64,000 bases of DNA, taken from Akkermansiaceae bacterium UBA956 (GTDB lineage Bacteria > Verrucomicrobiota > Verrucomicrobiia > Verrucomicrobiales > Akkermansiaceae). The translations under genes were made by a program, and so were the position numbers. Shown here in pieces: positions 52,699 through 61,023 of this stretch. The DNA is taken from positions 62,001 to 126,000 of the forward strand of contig DBCO01000007.1 of the NCBI GenBank assembly GCA_002293145.1. The letters run 5' to 3'. The notes under the pieces are model-generated. The model did not search any database and was not told the DNA's origin. It was given only the letters and a program-made list of their open reading frames with translations. The first letter of the stretch is position 1. Each line of letters begins with the position of its first letter.

Positions 52699-54290
52699 TG
52701 TCCAGTGTAAACGGGATCATAGGTTCCAGTGGATGTGCGACTTAAGCGGTAGAAACGCTGAGGTGACGTCCGCGCCGCGCCGGGATCGATCAGCGAAGTC
52801 GTATTCGCGTCTGCGGCGGCGGGAACGGCGGCACCGATGGTGGACCAACCCGTAGCGATGCTGTTAGATGCCTCTACTTGGTAGGTTCCGCCTTCCACGC
52901 TGCTCCAGGTGAGAGTGACATTGCCGCTGGCGGGATTTACGATGGGAGCAGCAGCTTGTTCTTTTTTCTTGGGACCGCCGTTGAACAGAACCGTAGCCCC
53001 GGCGGGAATGGTCACGTTTGCAGTGCTGTTGGAGGTGCCGTAATATTGTTTGCCGAGCAGGTGGGGAAACGTCGTGTTACCGCTGGCGTCGATCGCGACG
53101 AAATACGCATAAGTGCCGTTGGGAAACTCCGGCGTCACGCACTGGCGGCCGTTGTACTTGTCCAGATTAAAGTCGACGCCTTGAACTCTGCCCCGGTCAC
53201 CAAGATAGTCGTAATCACCAATGTAGCGGCCGAGGCTGTATGCGGTGGAAACTAGGGGCCCATAGCCGTTGAGGGCTGGCAAATTGTAGTCTCCTGCCGG
53301 GGCACCTGATTCGGTTAGGTAACCTTGTGCGATGGCAGCCCAGCGCGGCAGGGTTACTCGACCGGTGATCGATAGATTCGCTGTGCCGTAGGTGGCAGCA
53401 TTAGTGGCATTGCGCAAAACAAAACCGGAGCGCATCCGCGTCACCGAGCTTGTTGGATTATTCGGAGATGAATAGCCATAGGGTCCATAGATTGGATAAC
53501 CGTCGTAGCACCATCCGATGATGGGCGAGTGGTGGAGAGGCGTGACCACGCCAGTGGGATCGATTTCGGTGTAGTTGTAAGTATTGGTAGCGGCGTTGTA
53601 GGTGGCCTTCATGTTATCCCCGAGCTGGTAGCGCAGAGCCTTGGGTTCTGCGTGGTAGTGGTATTGGCCATTGTTGCCGGGTTGGTGGGCGAAGCCCGGA
53701 TCAAAAGTCACCACCTCCACGGCGAGTGCGTCGCGTGACCAATAACCGTCGCCTGTGGCTCCCATTGCATCGCTGCCGGTGACATTGGAGGCGCTGGGTG
53801 CAGTGCCATTAGTTTGATTGAATGAAAAAGCGTCGCCGAGGTCGTAGATGGCCACCCCGTTGACCATCATGCCAATCATGCCACCAGGGTGTCTGACTTT
53901 CGTCGCGGCGGGCGTCGGTTGGCGTGTGATGCGCAACGAGTAGTCCCGCGAGACTGGCCAGAAGCCGAATAAACCACCAGCGTTGTTGAGCCAAGGCCCC
54001 ATGGTGTAGGATGCTAGGCCGCTGGCATTGATATACACATCGGTGTTGGTAAAGCTGATACGCTGGACATCAGCATAGACTGGTACCGTCTGGGCTAGGC
54101 CGCCGGTATTATTATTGGTCACGCCGGCAACAGGCCAAGTGGTGACAGAAGTGGTCAGGGTGGGGCTTTGAATCACCCGCGCAAGCTGGGATGACTCTAC
54201 AGTATACCAAGAGGTCAAGATCGGATCCGCAAATACCGATGAGGCAAAAAACAAAAGAAGTTGGATAGTATGAAAATTCATCCTTTCCAT
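52695..54290 (-). CDS. YHYH domain exported protein
   Basis: The start is taken as ATG 54288-54290 (MERMNFHTIQLL); ATG 54281 is an alternative. The signal peptide ends SVFA. The protein of about 531 aa has the YHYH motif in GNNGQYHYHAEPKALRYQLG and surrounding repeats (IIGWCYDGYPIYGPYGYSSPN, YDYLGDRGRVQGVDFNLDKYNG). The C-terminal region is a fibronectin-like domain with YQVEASNSIATGWSTIG. YHYH proteins are found near copper and metal-related genes; the histidines probably bind metal. The stop overlaps the next start, so the two are translationally coupled. A good promoter lies just upstream. Confidence 0.85.
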   Translation of the reverse strand: MERMNFHTIQLLLFFASSVFADPILTSWYTVESSQLARVIQSPTLTTSVTTWPVAGVTNNNTGGLAQTVPVYADVQRISFTNTDVYINASGLASYTMGPWLNNAGGLFGFWPVSRDYSLRITRQPTPAATKVRHPGGMIGMMVNGVAIYDLGDAFSFNQTNGTAPSASNVTGSDAMGATGDGYWSRDALAVEVVTFDPGFAHQPGNNGQYHYHAEPKALRYQLGDNMKATYNAATNTYNYTEIDPTGVVTPLHHSPIIGWCYDGYPIYGPYGYSSPNNPTSSVTRMRSGFVLRNATNAATYGTANLSITGRVTLPRWAAIAQGYLTESGAPAGDYNLPALNGYGPLVSTAYSLGRYIGDYDYLGDRGRVQGVDFNLDKYNGRQCVTPEFPNGTYAYFVAIDASGNTTFPHLLGKQYYGTSNSTANVTIPAGATVLFNGGPKKKEQAAAPIVNPASGNVTLTWSSVEGGTYQVEASNSIATGWSTIGAAVPAAADANTTSLIDPGAARTSPQRFYRLSRTSTGTYDPVYTGQ

Positions 54291-54327
54291 AATCCTGCAA
54301 CCTGACTCTTTGCGAGGCAACAGGAAA

Positions 54328-54355
54328 ATTGTAAAGAGTTGGTAAAGCCAGTCAA
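54328..54355 (-). promoter_or_regulatory. Sigma-70-like promoter of the copper operon
   Basis: On the minus strand, TTGACT (54350-54355) and TACAAT (54328-54333) are 16 bases apart, each five of six to consensus. They lie 38 bases upstream of the YHYH gene start. No copper-regulator palindrome was recognised. Confidence 0.5.
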
Positions 54356-54740
54356 CTGCTATACAAGAGATAACACGATTGACTCAAAGCTCTCCGAATA
54401 GAGTTTTAGCATGAGCTGCGGTCGTGCTGTGAAGAGATCTACAAGCGCTACTTTTCGTTTTTCTTGAAAAAAATGGTGGATGAGCTGGTAAGCCTTGGTA
54501 TAATGAATAATCTACTGGCTTCATTGGATTCTTCGGTTACCTCAGGCTAAACGAATCGACACGTCTCGTTGTTAGAAATTCGTCGGGAAAAATGTCATTT
54601 TGTCGCGGATTGGCGGATCGATTTGAGACTCGACCAACGGCATACCCAGTCACGACACCTATACCATTGTTTACAAACTCCTCAACCCCGAATCCTATCA
54701 TCGAGTGGTTGCATTATCAGTTGCGATGCCATGGGTTGCC
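54356..54740. other. Intergenic region upstream of the copper operon
   Basis: No gene is seen. Short frames on both strands (e.g. 54592-54780) have no family match and overlap the fusA terminator. AT-rich sequence near 54490-54520 resembles nothing specific. TGTTAGA occurs at 54571. Confidence 0.4.
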
Positions 54741-54770
54741 AAAAAAACGCGCTCCCAGAAAGGGAGCGCG
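54741..54770 (-). terminator. Rho-independent terminator of fusA
   Basis: CGCGCTCCC (54748-54756) and GGGAGCGCG (54762-54770) form a perfect 9-bp stem with a 5-base loop. On the minus strand it is followed by seven Ts (54747-54741). It lies about 45 bases after the fusA stop. Confidence 0.9.
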
Positions 54771-54815
54771 TTGGTTGTGATGGGGCGGACTGATTCAGTC
54801 CGTGCTCGTGCTTGA

Positions 54816-56906
54816 TTACTTGCGCAGTGCTTCTTCGCGGGCCTTGGCTTTGGCGATCACGTCATCGGAGACGTTGCGAGGGCAAGCGAAGTAATGACTG
54901 AACTCCATGGAGAACTGGCCACGACCGGAGGTCATGGTGCGCAGGTCACCGATGTAGCCGAACATCGCGCTGAGGGGAGCCTCGGCTTTGATTCGGACGC
55001 CTGTTGGGCCGCTCTCTTGGCTCTTGATCATGCCGCGGCGACGGTTGAGGTCACCAATGACGTCACCAACGTTGGCATCGGGTGTGAAGACGTCGATTTT
55101 CATCACAGGCTCAAGGATTTGTGGACCAGCTTTGAGCATGGTTTGACGATACGCTGATTTGGCGGCGATTTCGAAAGCTAGTGCCGAGGAGTCAACTGCG
55201 TGAAAACCACCGTCGATGAGAGTGACTTTGAAGTCGAGGCAGGGATAACCAGCCAAGGGGCCTTTGTGAATCGAGGTTTTGAAACCTTTTTCAACAGCAG
55301 GGATGTATTCCTTGGGCACGTTACCGCCAACCACTTTGGATTCGAACACAAAGCCATCGCCTGGTTCAAGAGGCTCAATGATGTAGCTAATTTTCGCGAA
55401 CTGGCCAGAACCACCGGATTGCTTCTTGTGGGTGTATTCGTCCTCGATGCGCTTAGTGATAGTTTCGCGATAGGCAACCTGTGGAGCACCGACAACAACT
55501 TCCACTTTGTGCGTGCGCTTCAAGATGTCGATCTTGATGTCAAGGTGAAGTTCGCCCATGCCTTTGAGGATGAGTTCGTTGGTTTCCTCGTCAGTTTCGA
55601 CGCGGAAGGAGGGGTCTTCCTGCACCATCTTGCCGATGGCGGTTGCAAGTTTCTCAGCATTGGCCTTGTCTTTGGCAGCAACGGCGATCGAGATTACGGG
55701 ATCAGGGAATACCATCGGCTCAAGAGTGGCGGGGTATTTCTCGTCGCAGAGGGTGTGACCCGTCTGAACGTTTTTCATACCAACGATGGCGATGATGTCG
55801 CCGGCTTGTGCGGAATCGATCTCGGTGCGGTCATCGGCGTGCATTTCCACCATGCGGCTGATGCGCTCGGTTTTGCCCGTGAAAGTATTGAGAACGGTGT
55901 CGCCTTTTTTGATGGTGCCGGAGTAGATCCGGGTGAACGTCAGGGCACCGAATTTGTCGTCCATGATCTTGAACGCAAGACCGCGGAATGGCTTGGTGGC
56001 GTCAACGATGGCGTATTCGCCTGTGGCGGTGCCTTCGAGGTCGACTTCGGGTTGTGGCTTAACTTCAGTAGGGCATGGTAGGTAGTCGATGACGGCATCG
56101 AGTACGTTTTGCACACCCTTGTTTTTGAAGGAAGAACCGCAATAGGTTGGGAAGAAAGCGAGGTTGATGGTGCCTTTGCGAATGCACTTTTTCACTTCTT
56201 CAATGGTTGGCTCCTGACCATCAAGGAAGCGTTCCATGATATCGTCGTCTTGTTCTACAGATGTCTCGATCAGGTCTGCACGATATTGTTCCACTTTGTC
56301 GACAAGGTCGTCCGGCACGGGGCCGGTGACGAATTTTTCAGGCAAGCCTGAATCATCCCAGATGTAGGATTTTCTCTCAAGAAGGTCAACGATTCCTTTG
56401 AAGCCAGTTTCTTCGCCGATGGGAAGTACCATGACGAGAGCCTTAGCACCAAGGATGGTTTTGACTTGGTTGACAACGCGATAGAAGTCAGCACCTACGC
56501 GGTCCATTTTATTGACGTAAATCACACGAGCAACTTCGGAGTCGTTCGCGTAGCGCCAGTTGGTTTCGGATTGTGGCTCTACGCCGCCGGAGGCGCAGAA
56601 TACACCGATGCCGCCGTCGAGAACTTTCAAGGAACGATACACTTCGATGGTGAAGTCCACGTGACCTGGTGTATCGATGATGTTAAAGCGATAGTCTCTC
56701 CAGAAACAGGTGGTGGCAGCGGATTGAATGGTGATTCCGCGCTCTTGCTCCTGCACCATGAAGTCGGTGGTGGCTGCGCCATCATGCACTTCACCGATTT
56801 TGTGGATTTTTCCGGTAAGCTTGAGAATACGCTCGGTGGTAGTAGTTTTGCCGGCGTCCACGTGGGCGAAAATGCCGATGTTGCGATATTTAGTGAGGTC
56901 CTTCAT
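54816..56906 (-). CDS. fusA: Translation elongation factor G
   Basis: Start ATG 56904-56906 (MKDLTKYRNIGIFAHVDAGK). The 696-aa GTPase has G1 AHVDAGKTT, G3 DTPGHVD, G4 NKMD, then domains II to V in the usual order (e.g. GMGELHLDIKIDIL and IDGGFHAVDSSALAFE). It drives ribosomal translocation. It appears singly, not in the str operon with rpsL/rpsG/tuf, so it may be a second EF-G copy or a rearranged one; the N-terminal sequence is of the ordinary FusA type. It is divergent from sod. Confidence 0.95.
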   Translation of the reverse strand: MKDLTKYRNIGIFAHVDAGKTTTTERILKLTGKIHKIGEVHDGAATTDFMVQEQERGITIQSAATTCFWRDYRFNIIDTPGHVDFTIEVYRSLKVLDGGIGVFCASGGVEPQSETNWRYANDSEVARVIYVNKMDRVGADFYRVVNQVKTILGAKALVMVLPIGEETGFKGIVDLLERKSYIWDDSGLPEKFVTGPVPDDLVDKVEQYRADLIETSVEQDDDIMERFLDGQEPTIEEVKKCIRKGTINLAFFPTYCGSSFKNKGVQNVLDAVIDYLPCPTEVKPQPEVDLEGTATGEYAIVDATKPFRGLAFKIMDDKFGALTFTRIYSGTIKKGDTVLNTFTGKTERISRMVEMHADDRTEIDSAQAGDIIAIVGMKNVQTGHTLCDEKYPATLEPMVFPDPVISIAVAAKDKANAEKLATAIGKMVQEDPSFRVETDEETNELILKGMGELHLDIKIDILKRTHKVEVVVGAPQVAYRETITKRIEDEYTHKKQSGGSGQFAKISYIIEPLEPGDGFVFESKVVGGNVPKEYIPAVEKGFKTSIHKGPLAGYPCLDFKVTLIDGGFHAVDSSALAFEIAAKSAYRQTMLKAGPQILEPVMKIDVFTPDANVGDVIGDLNRRRGMIKSQESGPTGVRIKAEAPLSAMFGYIGDLRTMTSGRGQFSMEFSHYFACPRNVSDDVIAKAKAREEALRK

Positions 56907-57026
56907 GAAGATGGGAATGTCAGTGTTTCGGGTTGCGCTATCAAAGCGCGGGCGCATGTTTCAGCGTATTTTGGGCAAATGATCAACAGAAATAAGACAG
57001 TTTTTCATGATTTTTCTGTTTCTGAC

Positions 57027-57054
57027 TTGCACGAATGGATTTAGAGGCGATAAT
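57027..57054 (+). promoter_or_regulatory. Sigma-70-like promoter of the superoxide dismutase gene
   Basis: TTGCAC (57027-57032) and GATAAT (57049-57054) have a 16-base spacer, with the start codon about 30 bases downstream of -10. The -10 has five of six consensus bases, the -35 four. No Fur or SoxR site was recognised. Confidence 0.5.
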
Positions 57055-57084
57055 TTGTCTGCTGGAACACAGCAGAACTTCATT

Positions 57085-57717
57085 ATGCCACAATCGACAT
57101 TACCCGCATTAGGATACGACTACAACGCTTTGGAACCGCACATCGACGCTCGCACGATGGAGATCCACCACAGCAAGCATCATCAAGCATACATCACCAA
57201 CCTCAACAATGCTGTTGCTGGCAAAGCTGGCATCGAGGAAAAATCCGCCGCTGAGCTGATCGCTGATCTTTCGGCAGTGCCAGAGGACATTCGTGGTCCT
57301 GTGCGCAACAACGCTGGTGGTCATGTAAACCACAGTCATTTCTGGGAAATCATTGCTCCTGGTGGTGCCAAAGCTCCCGAGGGTGATCTTGCCGCCGCGA
57401 TCGATGCCGCTTTCGGTTCGTTTGATGCATTTAAAGAAGGATTTGCGAAAGCAGGGGCAACACGTTTCGGTTCGGGCTGGGCGTGGTTGGTAGTCAAGGA
57501 TGACGGCACATTGGCCGTGACCTCGACTCCAAACCAAGACAACCCGCTGATGGGCGCACAGGCTGGTTGCTGCGGCAACACGCCAATCCTCGGACTGGAT
57601 GTCTGGGAGCATGCTTACTACTTGAACTACCAAAACCGTCGCCCTGATTACATCGCGGCATTCTGGTCGGTGGTGAACTGGACCAAAGTGGGAGAAAATT
57701 TCACTGCGGCGAAGTAA
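57085..57717 (+). CDS. Superoxide dismutase (Mn/Fe type)
   Basis: Start ATG 57085 (MPQSTLPALGYDYNALEP). The 210-aa enzyme has all four metal ligands in family context: His in MEIHHSKHHQAYI (around 28), His in GGHVNHSHFW (around 83), Asp and His in LGLDVWEHAYYLNYQNRRPDYI (near 170). The GGHVNH and DVWEHAYY signatures fit Mn/Fe SODs; Gly77/Gln146-type discriminators suggest Mn but metal choice should be tested. It removes superoxide. The gene has a promoter and a strong terminator of its own. Confidence 0.95.
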   Translation: MPQSTLPALGYDYNALEPHIDARTMEIHHSKHHQAYITNLNNAVAGKAGIEEKSAAELIADLSAVPEDIRGPVRNNAGGHVNHSHFWEIIAPGGAKAPEGDLAAAIDAAFGSFDAFKEGFAKAGATRFGSGWAWLVVKDDGTLAVTSTPNQDNPLMGAQAGCCGNTPILGLDVWEHAYYLNYQNRRPDYIAAFWSVVNWTKVGENFTAAK

Positions 57718-57733
57718 TCATTTCTGACAAACG

Positions 57734-57770
57734 AAAAAAGCGACTTTGCGAGATGCAGAGTCGCTTTTTT
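57734..57770 (+). terminator. Rho-independent terminator of the superoxide dismutase gene
   Basis: AAAAAAGCGACT and AGTCGCTTTTTT form a perfect 12-base inverted repeat with a short loop, starting about 17 bases after the stop. The T-run runs directly into TTGTTAGG, one of the recurrent words of this window. Confidence 0.9.
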
Positions 57771-57781
57771 GTTAGGCAAAA

Positions 57782-58263
57782 TCAACGCTTGCGGTGAAGG
57801 CATAGCATCGCGAGAAGATGGGCGAGCAGGCTCGTTGTCGATGGCTCGGGCACGGAACTGCCCGTTGAAACGCCACCAGCAGCGGAGTTCGAGCCCCCTG
57901 CGGGCATCGTCAGAGCTTGGCGTGTGGTCTTTTTCGAGTTGGCGTCATTTTCTGCCAGTTTGCGTGGCGTTTCATCGATGGCCAAAAACGAGGTGTATTC
58001 GGTGAGCAGCGCGTATTTCAGTCCAAGGTCGAGGATTTCATCACGGATTTTTTTTGTGTGTGCATACCACTGAGGATCAATTTGCCTTGTTGGTGATCGC
58101 GAAGTTTTCCGGTGATGGCGATATGACGAGCGGCGAATAGATCACGGACGATTGGGGGTTGCGCATCGATGATCTCGTTGTTCTCGGTGCGCAGGGTGAT
58201 ATTGCTGAGGACGGGGAAGGTCGAATAGGCGACAAAATAGAGAATGCGTGCGAGCGTTCTCAT
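57782..58263 (-). pseudogene. C-terminal relic of a VIT/VWA protein with a PEP-CTERM tail
   Basis: Two minus-strand frames join at a run of eight Ts (58048-58055). The upstream part has STFPVLSNITLRTENNEI, IVRDLFAARHIAITGKLR and GKLILSG. After the shift comes EILDLGLKYALLTEYTSF with LAIDETPRKLAE, the turn seen at the end of VIT/VWA (inter-alpha-trypsin-like) proteins. The end is SSVPEPSTTSLLAHLLAMLC followed by LHRKR, a true PEP-CTERM sorting signal. The VIT and VWA domains are absent and no proper start exists upstream. It is thus a 5'-truncated and frameshifted gene, probably dead. Confidence 0.65.
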
Positions 58264-58413
58264 GATGGAATGTAGTTGGTTACGGGAGCAGTGAACGATG
58301 TCCGTAAGAAGAACTTATGAAGACTCCGTGAGATGTTGGTGATTTTTTGACTTTACCTCTGAAAGATCATCCAATCAGATCAGGTATTTTGTATTAGTAT
58401 ATAAACAAATATC

Positions 58414-59802
58414 ATGAACACAACTACTCGACGCAATTTCCTCTTGCAAACCGGTATTGGCATTGGCTCGGCCCTTTTTGCTGGTCCTTCCATCATCCGC
58501 GGTCAAAATCTCAATAGCAAAATTCAGCTCGCCTGCATTGGCGTGGGCGGGAAGGGGTCGAGTGATGTCACCGAAAATGCCGCAACAGGCATGCAGGTTG
58601 TGGGGCTTTGTGATGTGGATGCTAACTTTTTGAAAAATATGTCGCAGAAGTTTCCTGATGCGCGCACATTCAAAGATTTCCGACAAATGCTCACAAGCAT
58701 GGGAAAAGAAATCGATGCGGTAACTGTATCGACGCCTGACCATTTGCACGGTGTGGCCAGCATCATGGCCATGAACATGGGCAAGCATGTCTATTGCCAA
58801 AAACCACTGACGCAAACGGTTTGGGAATCGCGCATGATGCGCAATCTCGCGAAGGAAAAAAAGGTCGCCACGCAAATGGGCAATCAAGGTAGTGCCGCTC
58901 CGGGCTTGCGTCGGGCAGTGGAAATCATCGAGGCAGGAGTCATCGGCAAGCCGCTGGAGCTGCATGTTTGGTCGAACCGACCGATCTGGCCACAAGGCAT
59001 GGATCGTCCCGCAGGCGAAGATCCAGTGCCCGCGCACCTTGACTGGGATCTGTGGCTCGGGCCTGCCGCACATCGTCCGTTCAAAGAAAAAATCTATCAT
59101 GATTTTGCCTGGCGTGGCTGGACGGAATTTGGCACCGGAGCTCTCGGTGATATGGCGTGTCACGGTGTGAACATGCCATTCCGCGCGCTCAAGTTGGGGT
59201 ATCCAACGCGCATCGAATGCGAGATGGCATCGCGCACATTTGCTGAATCCTATCCGCTCACATCGCGCGTGCGCTTTGAGTTCCCCGAGCGCGATGGTTT
59301 GCCTCCGTTGAAGTTTTGGTGGTATGACGGTTCGCCTGGCGGCTCGATTGCGCCCCTGCGTCCGCATCCAGATCTCTGCTTCGAACTTCTCGCCACGTAT
59401 GGAAAAATCCCAGCGAGTGGCTGCTTGATTATTGGCGAAAATGGCAAATTGTTTTCGCCTGACGACTATGGATCTCAATCTCTCGTCGCACTAAAGGAGG
59501 AAAAAACATTCACCGCGAGTGAAGAGCACGCGGCCTGCAAAGCCGTCGCCGAATCGATCCCGCGTTCACCAGGGCACCAGCAAGAATGGTTCGACATGAT
59601 TTCAGGTGGCAAGCCCGCGTATTCCAACTTCGACATCGCAGCTTACCTCAATGAAATCATTTTGTTAGGCAGCATTGCACAGCGCTTGGGTGAGGGGAAT
59701 GTGATCGACTGGGATGGACCGAATATGAAATCCACCAACCTTGCTGCGGCGACTGCGCTTGTGAAGCGTGACTACCGCGCAGGTTGGGAACCTAAGATCT
59801 AA
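58414..59802 (+). CDS. Tat-exported Gfo/Idh/MocA oxidoreductase
   Basis: The 462-aa protein starts with a twin-arginine signal (TTRRNFLLQTGIGIGSALFA), then a Rossmann fold (LACIGVGGKGSSDV) with VYCQKPLTQTVWE. The WSNRPIWPQG...DPVPAHLDWDLWLGP segment and GALGDMACHGVNMPF are common in the PVC-type exported members. It would act in the periplasm with a tightly bound NAD(P). The substrate, probably a sugar derivative, is unknown. It is convergent with the FG-GAP gene. Confidence 0.9.
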   Translation: MNTTTRRNFLLQTGIGIGSALFAGPSIIRGQNLNSKIQLACIGVGGKGSSDVTENAATGMQVVGLCDVDANFLKNMSQKFPDARTFKDFRQMLTSMGKEIDAVTVSTPDHLHGVASIMAMNMGKHVYCQKPLTQTVWESRMMRNLAKEKKVATQMGNQGSAAPGLRRAVEIIEAGVIGKPLELHVWSNRPIWPQGMDRPAGEDPVPAHLDWDLWLGPAAHRPFKEKIYHDFAWRGWTEFGTGALGDMACHGVNMPFRALKLGYPTRIECEMASRTFAESYPLTSRVRFEFPERDGLPPLKFWWYDGSPGGSIAPLRPHPDLCFELLATYGKIPASGCLIIGENGKLFSPDDYGSQSLVALKEEKTFTASEEHAACKAVAESIPRSPGHQQEWFDMISGGKPAYSNFDIAAYLNEIILLGSIAQRLGEGNVIDWDGPNMKSTNLAAATALVKRDYRAGWEPKI

Positions 59803-59813
59803 CAATTTGTGTT

Positions 59814-61010
59814 TTATTGACGCAGAATAAAAATTCCTTTTTTACTGCCCACTGCGACATCCAGCTTGCCATCGCGATTCATATCGATGGCAAGCACATC
59901 ACAGCCTACACCACCATCTTGTTCGATCACGCTTGATTGCCAATCGATACCGCTTTTTCCTTCGCTTGGCTTGCGATTGTAAAACACCACCGTTAGTGCT
60001 GGATCGAGAGAACCAGGATCCTTGTCTGCGTGCGCCCAGAAGCGTTTTCCTGTAACAAAATCCATGCGTCCATCTTGATCAAAGTCACCAGTCGCTAGCG
60101 CGTGCAGTTGGCTGAATTGCAAGCCATCAGCAGATTTCTTGGTGCCATCCGTGGACAAAATCTCGTGATAAGTCATGGCAAATCCTTTGTCCTTGCCGGC
60201 ATTCTCATACCAACCAAGCCCGTAGCCATGGCCATCCAGACTGGTGACGATGTCGTTGTCGCCATCTTGGTCAAAATCATGAACCAGCATCTGTGATCCG
60301 CCGCTGCATTTCTGCGAGAGTTCATGATATTTCCATTCGCCGGGTAATGTCGCGGGTTGCTCATACCAACCATCTTTTTCGACGATGTCTGTTTTGCCAT
60401 CACCATTAAGATCACCAGCGCCCAGACCGTGAACATAAGGACTATCGGAACGCTTAGCAGACACAGCAGTGAAGGTCCAAGGCTTGGTCACGACACTCCA
60501 GTCTGCGCTGTAGTATCCAAAACAACCTTGGCTCATGCAGACGATTTCTTTTTTACCATCACCTGTCACATCAATCCAAATGGGGCTTTCCGTCGACGCC
60601 TCGGTGATGATCACATGCTTCTCCCAGTCGCCATCAGTCTTGCCAGGGTTTGGATAGAGACTGATCTCTTTTCCCGGCCAGCCTACCATGATGATGTCAT
60701 TTGTTTTGTTGCCATCCACATCCTCAGCAAAGGTTAAAAATGAGTCCTTAGCGTAATCAACAATCGGATAGATTTGACCTGGTCGGAATTTCACCGCCGT
60801 TGTATAATCCGGACCCTTATACCATAGGTGCCCCGCGACCAAATCGAGCACGCCATCGCCATCGATGTCGGTTGCTGCAACACCCTCGGTCACGAAGTCC
60901 TTGCTGATGATTTGTTTCTTCCAACCAATGGCTGGCACGGTGGCACACAGCGCGATGCCGAGTAGGCTAGTTGGGATAATGGCATGGAGCGGTATTTTGT
61001 TTGCTTTCAT
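59814..61010 (-). CDS. FG-GAP/VCBS repeat exported protein
   Basis: The 398-aa protein has a signal peptide (N-terminus KIPLHAIIPTSLLGIALCAT). The body is a beta-propeller-like chain of repeats with Asp-rich Ca-binding loops: DIDGDGVLDLVAG, DLNGDGKTDIVEKDGWYEQP, DFDQDGDNDIVTSLDGHG, DFDQDGRMDFVTG and DMNRDGKLDVAVG. These proteins bind calcium and ligands or polysaccharide outside the cell. It lies 13 bases after the transporter gene on the same strand and may be cotranscribed. Function unknown. Confidence 0.85.
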   Translation of the reverse strand: MKANKIPLHAIIPTSLLGIALCATVPAIGWKKQIISKDFVTEGVAATDIDGDGVLDLVAGHLWYKGPDYTTAVKFRPGQIYPIVDYAKDSFLTFAEDVDGNKTNDIIMVGWPGKEISLYPNPGKTDGDWEKHVIITEASTESPIWIDVTGDGKKEIVCMSQGCFGYYSADWSVVTKPWTFTAVSAKRSDSPYVHGLGAGDLNGDGKTDIVEKDGWYEQPATLPGEWKYHELSQKCSGGSQMLVHDFDQDGDNDIVTSLDGHGYGLGWYENAGKDKGFAMTYHEILSTDGTKKSADGLQFSQLHALATGDFDQDGRMDFVTGKRFWAHADKDPGSLDPALTVVFYNRKPSEGKSGIDWQSSVIEQDGGVGCDVLAIDMNRDGKLDVAVGSKKGIFILRQ

Positions 61011-61023
61011 AGTATTTTGTTTG

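Noticed and set aside
55200..56081. 293-codon open frame opposite fusA
   Set aside because: Antisense shadow of a highly conserved gene; no recognisable protein features.
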